Origin: Bacteroidales bacterium UBA4116
Lineage (GTDB): Bacteria > Bacteroidota > Bacteroidia > Bacteroidales > Tannerellaceae
Length of the DNA: 64,000 nucleotides
Direction: 5' to 3'
Assembly (NCBI GenBank): GCA_002381645.1
Contig: DFXE01000020.1
Coordinates: 383,490-447,489, forward strand
Below the pieces are notes generated by a model. The model made no database searches and had not been told where the DNA came from. It saw only the letters and a list, made by a program, of their open reading frames with translations. Every line of letters begins with the position of its first letter. Position 1 is the stretch's first letter. Shown here piece by piece: positions 18,568 through 27,644 of this stretch. The position numbers and the translations under genes are program-made.

Positions 18568-19658
18568 TTATTTAAAACTTCAACTATTTTATTCATCTCT
18601 CTTTGACTTAAAATAGGACTTATTGGTATACTTAAAATTTGATTATGTATTTTCTCCGTAATAGGTAAAATTAGATTATTCCATTCACTATAACATTGCT
18701 GTTTATGAGGAGGAATAGGATAGTGTATTAATGTTTGAATATGGTTTTCCTGCATATAATTTTGTAGTTGATCTCTTTCATTAGAAAGTATTGGAAATAT
18801 ATGACAAACATTTGAATCCGAAATATCAATATGAGGAAGACGGAACTTTTTAGTATTTAAATGTGAATAGTAATATCTCGCCACATTCCGGCGGCTTTCA
18901 TTTTCTATATCTAAATATCTTAATTTAACGTTCAGAACTGCAGCTTGTATTTCATCCAAACGGCTATTTCGCCCCCTAAATTTAAATACATATTTTTCTG
19001 CAGACCCATAATTTGCTAAAGCCCTTATAATTTTAGCCAATTCCTCATTATTCGTTGTGACAGCACCACCATCTCCCAATGCACCTAAATTTTTGCCTGG
19101 ATAAAAACTATGACCCGCAGCATCACCTAAGGCACCCGTTCTGTGACCCTCAAAAAGACAACCATGAGCTTGTGCATTATCTTCAACCAATATAAGATTA
19201 TATTTTTCACATAAATATCCAATATTATTTGTATAGGCACATTGCCCATACAAATGAACAATCATTATTGATCTTGTTCTATTAGTTATGGCTGATTCAA
19301 TCAGTTTATCGTCAATTTGTAACGTATCAATATCAGGTTCTACAAGTATTGGTTTTAAACCATTTTCTGTTATAGCCAATATTGATGCTATATATGTATT
19401 TGCTGGAACAATGACCTCATCACCCGGTTGCATTAATCCCATTTCAATATATGCGCGATAAATGCATATCAACGCATCTAGTCCATTAGCAACACCAATG
19501 CAATATTTTGTACCAATGTATTTTGAATATTCAATTTCAAATTTTTTATTTTCTTCACCTTGAAGATACCAGCCGGAATCAATTGTACTAGCTACAGCAG
19601 CGTGAATCTCGTCAGAATATTTTTGATTGATTTTATATAAATCAAGAAATTTAACCAT
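18561..19658 (-). CDS. DegT/DnrJ/EryC1/StrS sugar aminotransferase (FdtB/QdtB-like)
   Basis: This PLP-dependent enzyme of 365 residues aminates a 3-keto or 4-keto nucleotide sugar using glutamate. The Schiff-base lysine is K189 in SFYPGKNLGALGDGG, with VEDNAQAHG (158-166) holding the PLP aspartate and RNSRLDEIQAAVL the dimer segment. Between an FdtC-like acyltransferase and an FdtA-like ketoisomerase, the likely product is dTDP-3-amino-3,6-dideoxyhexose (Fuc3N or Qui3N). The RmlA and RmlB enzymes that would supply dTDP-4-keto-6-deoxyglucose are not in the window. Confidence 0.88.
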   Translation of the reverse strand: MVKFLDLYKINQKYSDEIHAAVASTIDSGWYLQGEENKKFEIEYSKYIGTKYCIGVANGLDALICIYRAYIEMGLMQPGDEVIVPANTYIASILAITENGLKPILVEPDIDTLQIDDKLIESAITNRTRSIMIVHLYGQCAYTNNIGYLCEKYNLILVEDNAQAHGCLFEGHRTGALGDAAGHSFYPGKNLGALGDGGAVTTNNEELAKIIRALANYGSAEKYVFKFRGRNSRLDEIQAAVLNVKLRYLDIENESRRNVARYYYSHLNTKKFRLPHIDISDSNVCHIFPILSNERDQLQNYMQENHIQTLIHYPIPPHKQQCYSEWNNLILPITEKIHNQILSIPISPILSQREMNKIVEVLNKW

Positions 19659-19663
19659 TTCAT

Positions 19664-20386
19664 TTATTTTTGTTTAGATTTAACAAATTTTGCTGGTATT
19701 CCATAATAAACGCCATCACTCCCTATCGTTTTAGTGATTAGTGCTTTAGCACCAATTACATTATTATTTCCAACAGATAAATTATCCAAAATTGTCACAT
19801 TCGGGCCTATTAGATTATTATCTCCTATTGTTGGCCCAACTTTTTGGCTAGAATATCCTAATATACCAAAAGTATTATCACTTACACAAGTAAACGCGGA
19901 ACTTAAAAAATTATTTTCACCAATAATTGTTCCTGATGCTAATGAGGATTGTTGAATAATCCTTGTATTCCTTCCAATTTTGCAATCTTTTTGTATAAAA
20001 GAATTTGGCCCCACAATATTTTCTCCCATCAAAATAGACCTTTCTCTAATAACAACATTCTCGGAGATTAACGTATCATTTCCTATTATTACATCCGTAT
20101 ATATCACACTATTACAACCAATGACTGAATTTTTACCAATAACAGTATTACCTATACCCACTTGGATCTTACTTTTTATTGTTGATACTCCCATTGGCAC
20201 CCGGCCTATAATTACATTATCCCAAATCACAACGTTTTCTTCAATAATAACCCCTTCATAAATAACGACATTATTTCCTATAGTTACGTTATCATTTAAA
20301 TGTACATGATCTTTTATTACAACATTATTACCAATTTTAGCAGTCTCAGGAATGTTTATAGATTCACTTACATTACAATTATTCAT
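19664..20386 (-). CDS. left-handed beta-helix sugar N-acyltransferase (FdtC/QdtC-like)
   Basis: The 240 residues are almost entirely hexapeptide repeats of the form [I/V]GxNxx, giving a left-handed parallel beta-helix and a trimer, ending in GVYYGIPAKFVKSK, the usual cap of sugar acyltransferases. It probably acetylates the amino group installed by the adjacent DegT enzyme, giving the 3-acylamino sugar. It overlaps the ketoisomerase gene by eight bases and precedes the aminotransferase by five. The acyl donor could be acetyl- or another acyl-CoA. Confidence 0.82.
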   Translation of the reverse strand: MNNCNVSESINIPETAKIGNNVVIKDHVHLNDNVTIGNNVVIYEGVIIEENVVIWDNVIIGRVPMGVSTIKSKIQVGIGNTVIGKNSVIGCNSVIYTDVIIGNDTLISENVVIRERSILMGENIVGPNSFIQKDCKIGRNTRIIQQSSLASGTIIGENNFLSSAFTCVSDNTFGILGYSSQKVGPTIGDNNLIGPNVTILDNLSVGNNNVIGAKALITKTIGSDGVYYGIPAKFVKSKQK

Positions 20387-20801
20387 TACTATTTTTTTTT
20401 AAATTAATAAACTCTGCATAATCTCTGATATAATCATCTTTATCGTATTTATGTGAAGTTAAAACTAAACAAATTGAGCCAGAGGAAAAGCTTTGTTCAG
20501 CCGCCCATATACCTGGAGGTATATGGAGCCCATAAAATGGACGATTCAATAAAACAGTTCTCTTATTTTTTCCATCATCCAAAACAACTTCAAAGCTACC
20601 ACTAGCAGCAACTAAAAGCTGATGACATTCTTTATGTGCATGAGCTCCTCTTGACTCACCCCCAGGTATATCATAAGTATAAAAAACCCTCTTAACTTCA
20701 AATGGAAAATTCCCTTCAACAGATGTTATATTTCCTGCTCTATTAGCTATTTTATTTAATTGAATTAGTGAACAGTCAAAGATTGTCATAGACATAATCA
20801 C
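20379..20801 (-). CDS. dTDP-4-keto-6-deoxyhexose 3,4-ketoisomerase (FdtA/WxcM-like cupin)
   Basis: This 140-residue single-domain cupin of the FdtA/QdtA family moves the keto group from C4 to C3 of dTDP-4-keto-6-deoxyglucose. The family's histidine pair is intact in GGESRGAHAHKECHQ (H54, H56), and the C-terminal KYDKDDYIRDYAEF motif is present. It lies between an acyltransferase gene (four-base overlap) and the beta-helix gene (eight-base overlap), completing an FdtA-FdtB-FdtC set. Starts at M1, M3 or M5 are all possible; M1 overlaps the preceding stop and is used. Confidence 0.88.
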   Translation of the reverse strand: MIMSMTIFDCSLIQLNKIANRAGNITSVEGNFPFEVKRVFYTYDIPGGESRGAHAHKECHQLLVAASGSFEVVLDDGKNKRTVLLNRPFYGLHIPPGIWAAEQSFSSGSICLVLTSHKYDKDDYIRDYAEFINLKKNSNE

Positions 20802-21872
20802 ATTTTTTTGTTTTTATTATTGTTTGCTTTGATATTTTTAATTTTTTTATTGATAGGCATTTCAAAATATTTAAATGAAAAGGAGCTAATAAATAATGTA
20901 ATAAAAAGTATTAATAAAAAATCAATGAAATAAGGATTCGAACAGCTGATTTTATTAAGAAAAGCTTCGTAGATTCTCCCTATTAACTGATGAAACAAAT
21001 AAAAGGCAAAACTTATTTCACCTAAAAGAACAAAATATTTTCTAGATAAAAATTTAGAAATTATTCCATTTTTTGAAACATAGAAAACTAAAATAACAAC
21101 ACACATTGGAATCCAGTACCAAAAAGAGTATCTATAAATTTTAGGAATATAAATGGAATACAAATAAAAAAAAACGAAAATTAAAATTGAAGTAATTTCG
21201 ATAAAATTATTATATTTATGAATTTTAAGTTTAAAAATAATTTCTTTTATATTAAAAGATACATAGTACAAAATAATTCCTAAAATAAAATCTATTATTC
21301 TTACAACGGGATTTATATAAAATAGAAAATGTTGCTGTTTTTCATTTGTTATCTTAAAGGTAAATATTATTAAAATTATCACTGCTAATAAAAAACAAAC
21401 ATAAAATATTTTTTCTCTTTTAAAAAGAAAATATATTAAAAAAGGAAATAATAAATAAAAAAACATTTCATCCGATATGCTCCAGCTTGGTGAATTAAAA
21501 GAAAAGTAAAATTCACTTGAAGGCACAAAACTTTGGAGTAGAGTAATATTGGTAAACATTTTAGCTATATAGTCAATAGATAATTGTGGCCGTTGAAGAA
21601 AAACTAGTGCAATAAAAAAAGTTAAAAAATGCAATGGATATATTCTAGCAAAACGTGATTTATAAAAAGAAATCAATTTGACATTTTTTAATATTATCTT
21701 TTCGCTATAACTATATGATAATATGAATCCACTCAGTATAAAAAAAACTCACCCCAGCATATCCCTCAGAAAATATGTGATTTATAAATTTCGATTGTGA
21801 ATAGATTTGATTATGACTCATAAAAACCATAAACGCAAAAATGAAACGTAAAGAAGTTAGCGGTTTAATCAT
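20798..21872 (-). pseudogene. acyltransferase-3 family O-acyltransferase split by a frameshift in a T8 tract
   Basis: Two out-of-phase pieces make one membrane acyltransferase of about 357 residues. The 5' piece, from ATG 21872 (overlapping the upstream stop at 21865 by eight bases), reads MIKPLTSLRFIFAFMVFMSH and EGYAGVSFF. The second piece, running to the stop at 20798, begins ILSGFILSYSYSEK and continues through FYKSRFARIYPLHFLTFF with the remaining helices. They join at eight T in the coding strand (21740-21747). Seven T, or ten, would restore GVSFF(F)ILSGF, the family's helix motif. An intact enzyme would O-acetylate the polysaccharide. This may be a phase-OFF state, a dead gene or a base-count error. 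The 3' part alone is open from TTG 21676 (292 residues). Confidence 0.85.
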
Positions 21873-22269
21873 TATTAACAAATTCTAAAAAATAATTATA
21901 ATCATATATATAATCATCACGATCATAAATAGTTGATGATATTACTAAAGCCAAAGAGTTTGTTGAAAAATTATGCATTTGCCTCCAAATTCCTTTAGGA
22001 AGATATAAACCATAATAAGAACGATTTAAAGAATATGTTTTTTTTCTTTTACCATCATTTATGATAACATCAAAACTTCCTGATAACGCTACAATGAATT
22101 CTTGATTATTAATATAAGCATGTCCACCACGTTTTTCACCACCGGGAACATCATATATCCAAAAAACTCTTTTGATCTTAAACGGAATATTAACCAATTC
22201 TTCAATTACAGATAAATTACCTCTATCATCAAGAATCTTGGGTAGTTCAATAATTTTCACCTTATCCAT
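21865..22269 (-). CDS. second FdtA/WxcM-like cupin, with one active-site histidine replaced
   Basis: This 134-residue paralogue of the ketoisomerase at 20379 shares the YD[VI]PGGE..RG.HA core, the SGSFDVIINDGK strand and the C-terminal YDRDDYIYDY motif. The second histidine of the HxH pair is tyrosine (H50, then Y52 in RGGHAYINN). It may be a different 3,4-ketoisomerase, a regulator or partner of the first, or an inactive copy. It is the first gene of the AT-rich block, after a 158-base gap, and its stop overlaps the start of the frameshifted acyltransferase. Confidence 0.8.
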   Translation of the reverse strand: MDKVKIIELPKILDDRGNLSVIEELVNIPFKIKRVFWIYDVPGGEKRGGHAYINNQEFIVALSGSFDVIINDGKRKKTYSLNRSYYGLYLPKGIWRQMHNFSTNSLALVISSTIYDRDDYIYDYNYFLEFVNND

Positions 22270-22427
22270 TTTATTAAAATACTAATTTCCAATTATCTAA
22301 TAAACTATACAACGCATTATCAGGGTTTGATATATATTGAATTTATTATACAAATGATTTAAATAAATACTTTTTTTCTACATATTTAAATATCTATCTT
22401 AAATATTATTATAAAAAAAATCATAAA

Positions 22428-23528
22428 TTAACATATATGACTGCAAAAATTGTCCAGATATTTTCTCGATTTTTGCAGCATATCTTCATTCATTGATTTT
22501 ACTAATAACCACTGTATTATATCATCATATTTACATCCATTTGATGCATCATACGACCTAAACATCCTATCTTCCAAACCTATCATCTTCAAAAAAGAAG
22601 CTGTGCGGTTATCCACTTCATTTCCGAACTTCATTGAGAAAAAATTACGATTAAACATTACGGAAAAGATTGTTCCGTGAAAGGATGATGTTATGATAAA
22701 ATCTGCGTATTTGAAATATCCTACAAATTCTTCCGGTGAAACAACTTGCTGGTTTTTTCTTTCTTTATACGTTATATAGGAGGCCAATGTTATAACTTTA
22801 GCATTTATCTCCTTCGCTATTTGATTTGCTATCACATATGTATCCTTATGACGATGAATTTCATATACCAATACATAGGGTCCGTTAATTTCTGGTTTGA
22901 TGGCTATTTTTTCAAAAATTTCTTTTCCTGCCAAAAGGGTTGGGTCAACCACTTTTTCTGCGTCGATATTCAAATTTCGCAGAACTTCCAATAAGGAATC
23001 TTCTCTTACACTTATCTTATCAATTCCGGAGACTAATGTCTGAAATTCCGTTTTGCATTTTAAAAGATTATATCCTCCAGAACTGGCAGCATAAGTGATT
23101 ACCTTTTTTTTATGTGCCGCAGGGAATCTGCCAAAGAAAATTTCATCAAACTTTCCTCCGGTAATATCAGGATTCCAAATCTGATCACTACCTAGTATAA
23201 AAAGGTTGATATCAGTTTCTTTTGAATTCAGATCTATATTAACCGGACGAAGTTTTTGATTTATAAATTTTTCAAAAGATTTATAACGCCTGTATCGCTG
23301 GGGTAGAAGAGCAAATTCAACTAAAATTTTTATTATACACCTGAAAGGATTAAATGAAAACCAATAAGCAAATCTAAACCATTTGTAAGGCCGCAATAAA
23401 TAATCAGGCCTATAATTTATAATAAAGGCATCTTCTCCCTTGGATATTAAAAATTCTTTTAAAGCAAATGCCTGTAAAACTGCTCCGTAGTTATGGGCAC
23501 AATGAAATGTTAAGATACCTATTTTCAT
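22428..23528 (-). CDS. polysaccharide pyruvyl transferase family protein
   Basis: This 366-residue protein starts MKIGILTFHCAHNYGAVLQA, the PS_pyruv_trans family opening, with GSDQIWNPD near residue 130 and SSFHGTIFSVMF near residue 280, both family hallmarks. Members transfer pyruvate from phosphoenolpyruvate to a sugar as a ketal, giving an acidic glycan. Its start overlaps the F420-dehydrogenase-like gene by four bases, a common pairing in Bacteroidota glycan loci. Base composition is less AT-rich than the genes downstream, so it belongs to the first module of the locus. Confidence 0.88.
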   Translation of the reverse strand: MKIGILTFHCAHNYGAVLQAFALKEFLISKGEDAFIINYRPDYLLRPYKWFRFAYWFSFNPFRCIIKILVEFALLPQRYRRYKSFEKFINQKLRPVNIDLNSKETDINLFILGSDQIWNPDITGGKFDEIFFGRFPAAHKKKVITYAASSGGYNLLKCKTEFQTLVSGIDKISVREDSLLEVLRNLNIDAEKVVDPTLLAGKEIFEKIAIKPEINGPYVLVYEIHRHKDTYVIANQIAKEINAKVITLASYITYKERKNQQVVSPEEFVGYFKYADFIITSSFHGTIFSVMFNRNFFSMKFGNEVDNRTASFLKMIGLEDRMFRSYDASNGCKYDDIIQWLLVKSMNEDMLQKSRKYLDNFCSHIC

Positions 23529-24670
23529 TGTTTTATAAATATAAATGCTTTTTTCAACTTATTCTTTATTTTGCTACCTAAACTATTCTTTCCATAATGT
23601 TTTATAACATAGTCAATTCCTGACCTTTGATAATCAGCCTCAAAAGATCGAGTTTTGTTATTCAGCTTGGTAGGATGCATCAAATTGTATTGCAGACAAT
23701 CTTCCAACCGTGCAGGAATGTAATCCAGCATATGCTTTACATTTTCCCATATAAAAATGCCTTTATCAGTATTAATTAAGGTTAACGAGCATCCTTTATT
23801 ATCACTGTTGAAGTTTTTATCCGTTTTTTCCCATCCCCAAAAATCAGCTATGGTAATATCCGATGGACGCGTTAGATTAGTATATTTACAATTTCCACAG
23901 GAAGTACGGAGCATCAGGTTATGCTGGAACAAATAACTAAAGGTATCCGATACGATTTTCGAACCATCTTCCAGGATAAATGATTCTACATGTGTATTCC
24001 AACCCAATGATTTATCCCTAAAATCTATTTTAACGATCTTTTTATTGTGTTTTTTCTCCGTATAGGCCAGGTAATCACGGAATATATACGGAGAAGGAAC
24101 GCCATGGCAAACAATATCGACTACATATAAATTTTGTGTGTTTTTTCTCTTCAGATAGGATATCAAACCAGCAGTCTGACAAGGAGTACCTGAAAACAGT
24201 ACAGGTAAACCTTTTTTTAAATCCCGTTTTATTTCAGGGAAGATACCCGATAAGTCGCTTTGAACATATTTTGAGCCTTTAAACTCGTTGCGGTCTGCTT
24301 TAGTTTCCACCCTTTTATGGCAAACCTTAAAACCATCTTTATATCCAACACCATATACCACACCACCGGAATCGAGAATATAATCCGATATGGCAATAAA
24401 CATGGCCCCACTCCTGCTTGTTTCTATTTCACGCATATTTTTATGCCTGACGGCATAAGCTGTAGGTTGAGTTAAATTATCTTTGAAATCAAACCCTTTT
24501 TGAAATGCACAAACTTCCAGGCATAATCCGCAATCTACACAAAGCGAAGAATTGATCACTGGATAAACGAAACCCAACGGATCAGGCTTCATGGTAATAG
24601 CTTGATGATTACAAACGGATAGGCAAGCCGTACAACCACAACACTCCTTTTTATCGCTTACTAATTCCAT
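23525..24670 (-). CDS. coenzyme F420 hydrogenase/dehydrogenase beta-subunit-like iron-sulfur protein
   Basis: This 381-residue protein has two N-terminal 4Fe-4S motifs (CCGCTACLSVC near residue 10 and CVDCGLCLEVC near 43), followed by the FrhB_FdhB N- and C-terminal domains (VLFSGTPCQTAGL, DFRDKSLGWNTH). In polysaccharide loci such proteins pair with pyruvyl transferases. A redox modification of a sugar is proposed but not established, and F420 itself is not expected in this group. It overlaps the pyruvyl transferase by four bases and the flippase by one. Confidence 0.87.
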   Translation of the reverse strand: MELVSDKKECCGCTACLSVCNHQAITMKPDPLGFVYPVINSSLCVDCGLCLEVCAFQKGFDFKDNLTQPTAYAVRHKNMREIETSRSGAMFIAISDYILDSGGVVYGVGYKDGFKVCHKRVETKADRNEFKGSKYVQSDLSGIFPEIKRDLKKGLPVLFSGTPCQTAGLISYLKRKNTQNLYVVDIVCHGVPSPYIFRDYLAYTEKKHNKKIVKIDFRDKSLGWNTHVESFILEDGSKIVSDTFSYLFQHNLMLRTSCGNCKYTNLTRPSDITIADFWGWEKTDKNFNSDNKGCSLTLINTDKGIFIWENVKHMLDYIPARLEDCLQYNLMHPTKLNNKTRSFEADYQRSGIDYVIKHYGKNSLGSKIKNKLKKAFIFIKQ

Positions 24671-26205
24671 TAACTATTATATCCTAATCGCGTTCTCACT
24701 TTGTTTTTAAAATATAAACGTTCATTTTTTGAACAACCTATATAATAAATACTGACAAGTGCTGATGTTATGCATATTAAATAACTTAATAAAAAACGAA
24801 CCATACTTTCGTCCATACTGTATAGTATAATAAGAGGGGCTATGGAGGCGATCAGCAAAACAAATAAAGAATTGAGCAAAACTTTGTACATAAAATCACG
24901 AACAGGTAATTTTATCATATTGCGCAACATAAATATCCGGGCAAACAAACAGCATACAGAAATGATAATGGCTAATATCATCGTACTTTCCGGCGGATAT
25001 CCATACCTCAAGAGTAAATAAGACAATGGAAAGTTAAGGATTTGCAAACTACCTACAACCAGCTGGTAATTTCGGATTCTTCCTGTTGCAAGCATAGCCG
25101 TTATTAATGTTGCGGAAAATGTTTCTATTAATGAAAACATCAATACCAGACGTACAAAATTAACAGTATGAAACGGTACTTCCTTCAACCATAAATTAAG
25201 AATGTAATTCGTTTCGGCCAGAAGAGGAAGGGCCAAACACATAAGCATATAAAATGATAAACGCGAACCCTGTTGTATAAGTTTCAGCATATATGTATGT
25301 TCATTCGATGCGTAAGATTTAATGATCTGTGGGTTTAATGCTGTCGTAAAATTGGAAACGAACCCCTGTACCGCACTGTTCATCTGGTATGATATAGCAC
25401 GGGCGGCGTTTACAACCGGCCCGCAAAATATATTCAATACGATATTTACCCCCTGGTCCCTTAATAAACCCGATGAAGTGCCAATAAAATTCCAACCTGC
25501 AAATTTGAAGATATCTTTAAATAAATTTTTATCGAAATAAAATTTAAATGTTGCTTCTTCAAATTTCCTTTTACAATATATACCGTAAAATAGTCTGATG
25601 ATTACGGCGATAATAAATAATAACGATGAATATAATATAAGTTTGTCTACCGTTGAAATAATTAAAGTTACGGCAGCTATTAATTTTAAAATCACTTCAA
25701 ATATACCTATATATGCAAAAGCCTTCATACGTTCATAGGCAATGATTAATGCATTGTAAGGTACACTTATCAGATTAAGCACAAAAGTTAAAATGGAACA
25801 TTGTAAAACCCAATAAGCGGCGGTTACCCTTTCCGGCGGAATAGTCATTTTATTTGTAATAAACCATAATCCTACAGCTTCCGCGAATATCAAAATAACA
25901 AAAGCTAATATAAAATGTATGATTAAAGATGTGGAAAATATATTTTGCACCCTTTTCTGTGCGGAACCCAACTCGAAAGTTATAAAACGGCTCACAGATG
26001 AGGACAAAGATCCGGATAATATTGAGAACATAATAACAAATCCTCCTACAACATCATATATTCCAAAGTCGACTACCCCTAAATTATCAAGTACAATACG
26101 GCTAATATACAAATTTATAAGCAAGGAAAACAACGTACGTGAATACAGGAATAATGTATTCTTTGCTATTCGTTTACTCCTTTTTTGCTCTTCAATATCC
26201 ATCAT
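24670..26205 (-). CDS. polysaccharide biosynthesis flippase (Wzx-like, first module)
   Basis: This 511-residue MOP-superfamily membrane protein has about fourteen helices. The N-terminus RIAKNTLFLYSRTLFSLLIN and LGVVDFGIYDVVGGFV are typical of lipopolysaccharide/capsule translocases. It probably exports a lipid-linked oligosaccharide. It sits between the initiating transferase (12-base gap) and the F420-like gene (one-base overlap). A second flippase exists at 17257; having two in one locus suggests two glycans or a chimeric locus. Confidence 0.87.
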   Translation of the reverse strand: MMDIEEQKRSKRIAKNTLFLYSRTLFSLLINLYISRIVLDNLGVVDFGIYDVVGGFVIMFSILSGSLSSSVSRFITFELGSAQKRVQNIFSTSLIIHFILAFVILIFAEAVGLWFITNKMTIPPERVTAAYWVLQCSILTFVLNLISVPYNALIIAYERMKAFAYIGIFEVILKLIAAVTLIISTVDKLILYSSLLFIIAVIIRLFYGIYCKRKFEEATFKFYFDKNLFKDIFKFAGWNFIGTSSGLLRDQGVNIVLNIFCGPVVNAARAISYQMNSAVQGFVSNFTTALNPQIIKSYASNEHTYMLKLIQQGSRLSFYMLMCLALPLLAETNYILNLWLKEVPFHTVNFVRLVLMFSLIETFSATLITAMLATGRIRNYQLVVGSLQILNFPLSYLLLRYGYPPESTMILAIIISVCCLFARIFMLRNMIKLPVRDFMYKVLLNSLFVLLIASIAPLIILYSMDESMVRFLLSYLICITSALVSIYYIGCSKNERLYFKNKVRTRLGYNS

Positions 26206-26217
26206 ATAAAGGATAAC

Positions 26218-27336
26218 CTATACTCTTTTTTTTTCTTCTTTTATACTTCTTATCTTCCTTATCCGGTTAAACCAAAGCTGCAATACGATCCAGGCAACAA
26301 CGTCTCCGCAAACAATAAATGTAAGATCAATATATTGGGCTAAAACGATATTAACAGCACTAAATAAACAAGCCATTCCAATAATGGTCATCATAGCTTT
26401 TCGGGGAGTAAAGCCCATAGCTAAGAATTTATGATGAATATGATTCCTGTCTGCTGTAAACAACCCTTTTCCTTGTCTGGCCCTTACACAAACTACACGT
26501 ACCACATCGAACATGGGAATAATCAAAGTTGAAAAAGCTATAACGATAGCGCCCGGCTGGTAAGGCATTACATCCGAATTGCACATACTGTACTTAATAA
26601 CCAGAAAGGATATGATATATCCTAATGTGAGACTACCGGTGTCGCCCATAAATATTTTGCGCTTTTTTCCAGCACTTCCGAATACATTGTAGAAAAAAAA
26701 CGGGAGTAGCACACCAAATGTGGCAAACGCTATCATGGAATAAACCCACAGCCGGTCATAAAAAAATAACGCTCCCAATATAACTAAAGACACACTGCTT
26801 AACCCGGAAGCTAACCCGTCTATACCGTCAATCAGGTTAATGGCATTTGTAACAAAAACAACAACCAACACGGTAAACGGATAAGCAATATACTCCGGAA
26901 TTTCATGGATGCCAAACAGGCCGTATAAATTGTTAATATACAGGCCTGATAAGGGAAAAAAAATACCGCAAAGAATTTGCACGGCAAATTTTTTACGGTA
27001 ACGAACGCCAATCAAATCGTCAGCTATACCTACTATATAGAGTAGAGTCAGTCCGCAAATAACGAACATTGACTCCAATACAAAGTAACCAGCCATAAAT
27101 TCAGGTATGGTATATCCGAATTTGTAACGAAGTCCAAGTACTAATGCTATAGTAAAAAGAATGGTAGGAAAAAAACTTACTCCTCCCAGGCGGGGAATTG
27201 CCTGATTATGAACTTTACGTTCATTGGGAATATCAAAAAGTTTCTTTTTAAAGGATATCAGGAGAATTTGCGGTATAATAAAACCTGCAATGATGGCAGC
27301 CAATGCAAAACTCCCTAACTGGAAAAGAAAATTCAT
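26218..27336 (-). CDS. WecA/MraY-type undecaprenyl-phosphate sugar-1-phosphate transferase
   Basis: This first gene of the locus is a polytopic PNPT-family enzyme of 372 residues that starts a glycan by moving a HexNAc-1-phosphate onto undecaprenyl phosphate. Key motifs are DD at 106-107 in GIADDLIGVRYRKKF, NLIDGIDG (167-174), MGDTGSLTLGY, and the histidine motif RNHIHHKF, as in WecA. It is preceded by a leader of about 130 bases containing a promoter and a terminator-like hairpin. Composition matches the genome rather than the AT-rich block. Confidence 0.93.
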   Translation of the reverse strand: MNFLFQLGSFALAAIIAGFIIPQILLISFKKKLFDIPNERKVHNQAIPRLGGVSFFPTILFTIALVLGLRYKFGYTIPEFMAGYFVLESMFVICGLTLLYIVGIADDLIGVRYRKKFAVQILCGIFFPLSGLYINNLYGLFGIHEIPEYIAYPFTVLVVVFVTNAINLIDGIDGLASGLSSVSLVILGALFFYDRLWVYSMIAFATFGVLLPFFFYNVFGSAGKKRKIFMGDTGSLTLGYIISFLVIKYSMCNSDVMPYQPGAIVIAFSTLIIPMFDVVRVVCVRARQGKGLFTADRNHIHHKFLAMGFTPRKAMMTIIGMACLFSAVNIVLAQYIDLTFIVCGDVVAWIVLQLWFNRIRKIRSIKEEKKRV

Positions 27337-27408
27337 TCTAGAGTTGATGGTTTAGAATACAAAAAAATTGGTCAGTCCCAATAGCAGTAGAAGGAATAAC
27401 TCAAAAAA

Positions 27409-27466
27409 AAAGAATCACATACATTACATCTACATTCTAGTACAATGCAGGGTAGAGTGATTCTTT
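27409..27466 (-). promoter_or_regulatory. attenuator-like hairpin in the leader of the polysaccharide locus
   Basis: On the minus strand AAAGAATCAC pairs with GTGATTCTTT, with an inner TCTAC/GTAGA pairing, and is followed at once by further T (nine in all). It lies between the -7 box at 27477 and the first ATG at 27336, so it would stop transcription early unless relieved. The rest of the 27337-27644 gap holds the promoter and the HU-gene terminator. Confidence 0.55.
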
Positions 27467-27476
27467 ATTCGCGGTA

Positions 27477-27484
27477 CAAAGGTA
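27477..27484 (-). promoter_or_regulatory. -7 box of the polysaccharide locus promoter
   Basis: TACCTTTG on the minus strand matches TAnnTTTG. The predicted start is near 27470, leaving a leader of about 130 bases. No clear -33 TTTG is seen. Confidence 0.5.
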
Positions 27485-27586
27485 ATTAATAAATATTACC
27501 GCCTACTCATTTTTATTTAATTTTTTCGATTTTAACTTTTTTGACTGATGTTAAAAATGGAATATTTAAATATTAAATAAAAATAA

Positions 27587-27627
27587 AACCGTAGGATACC
27601 AACTTCAAAATCTGATATCCTGCGGTT
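27587..27627. terminator. terminator downstream of the HU-related gene
   Basis: The stem AACCGTAGGATA/TATCCTGCGGTT is 12 pairs with one G-T wobble. On the minus strand it is followed by a T-rich run, and it insulates the polysaccharide promoter. Confidence 0.75.
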
Positions 27628-27644
27628 ATTTATTTACGGATCTG

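Noticed and set aside
23525..24670. F420-dependent metabolism
   Set aside because: The FrhB-like protein is of the type common in glycan loci; no F420 biosynthesis genes are nearby.
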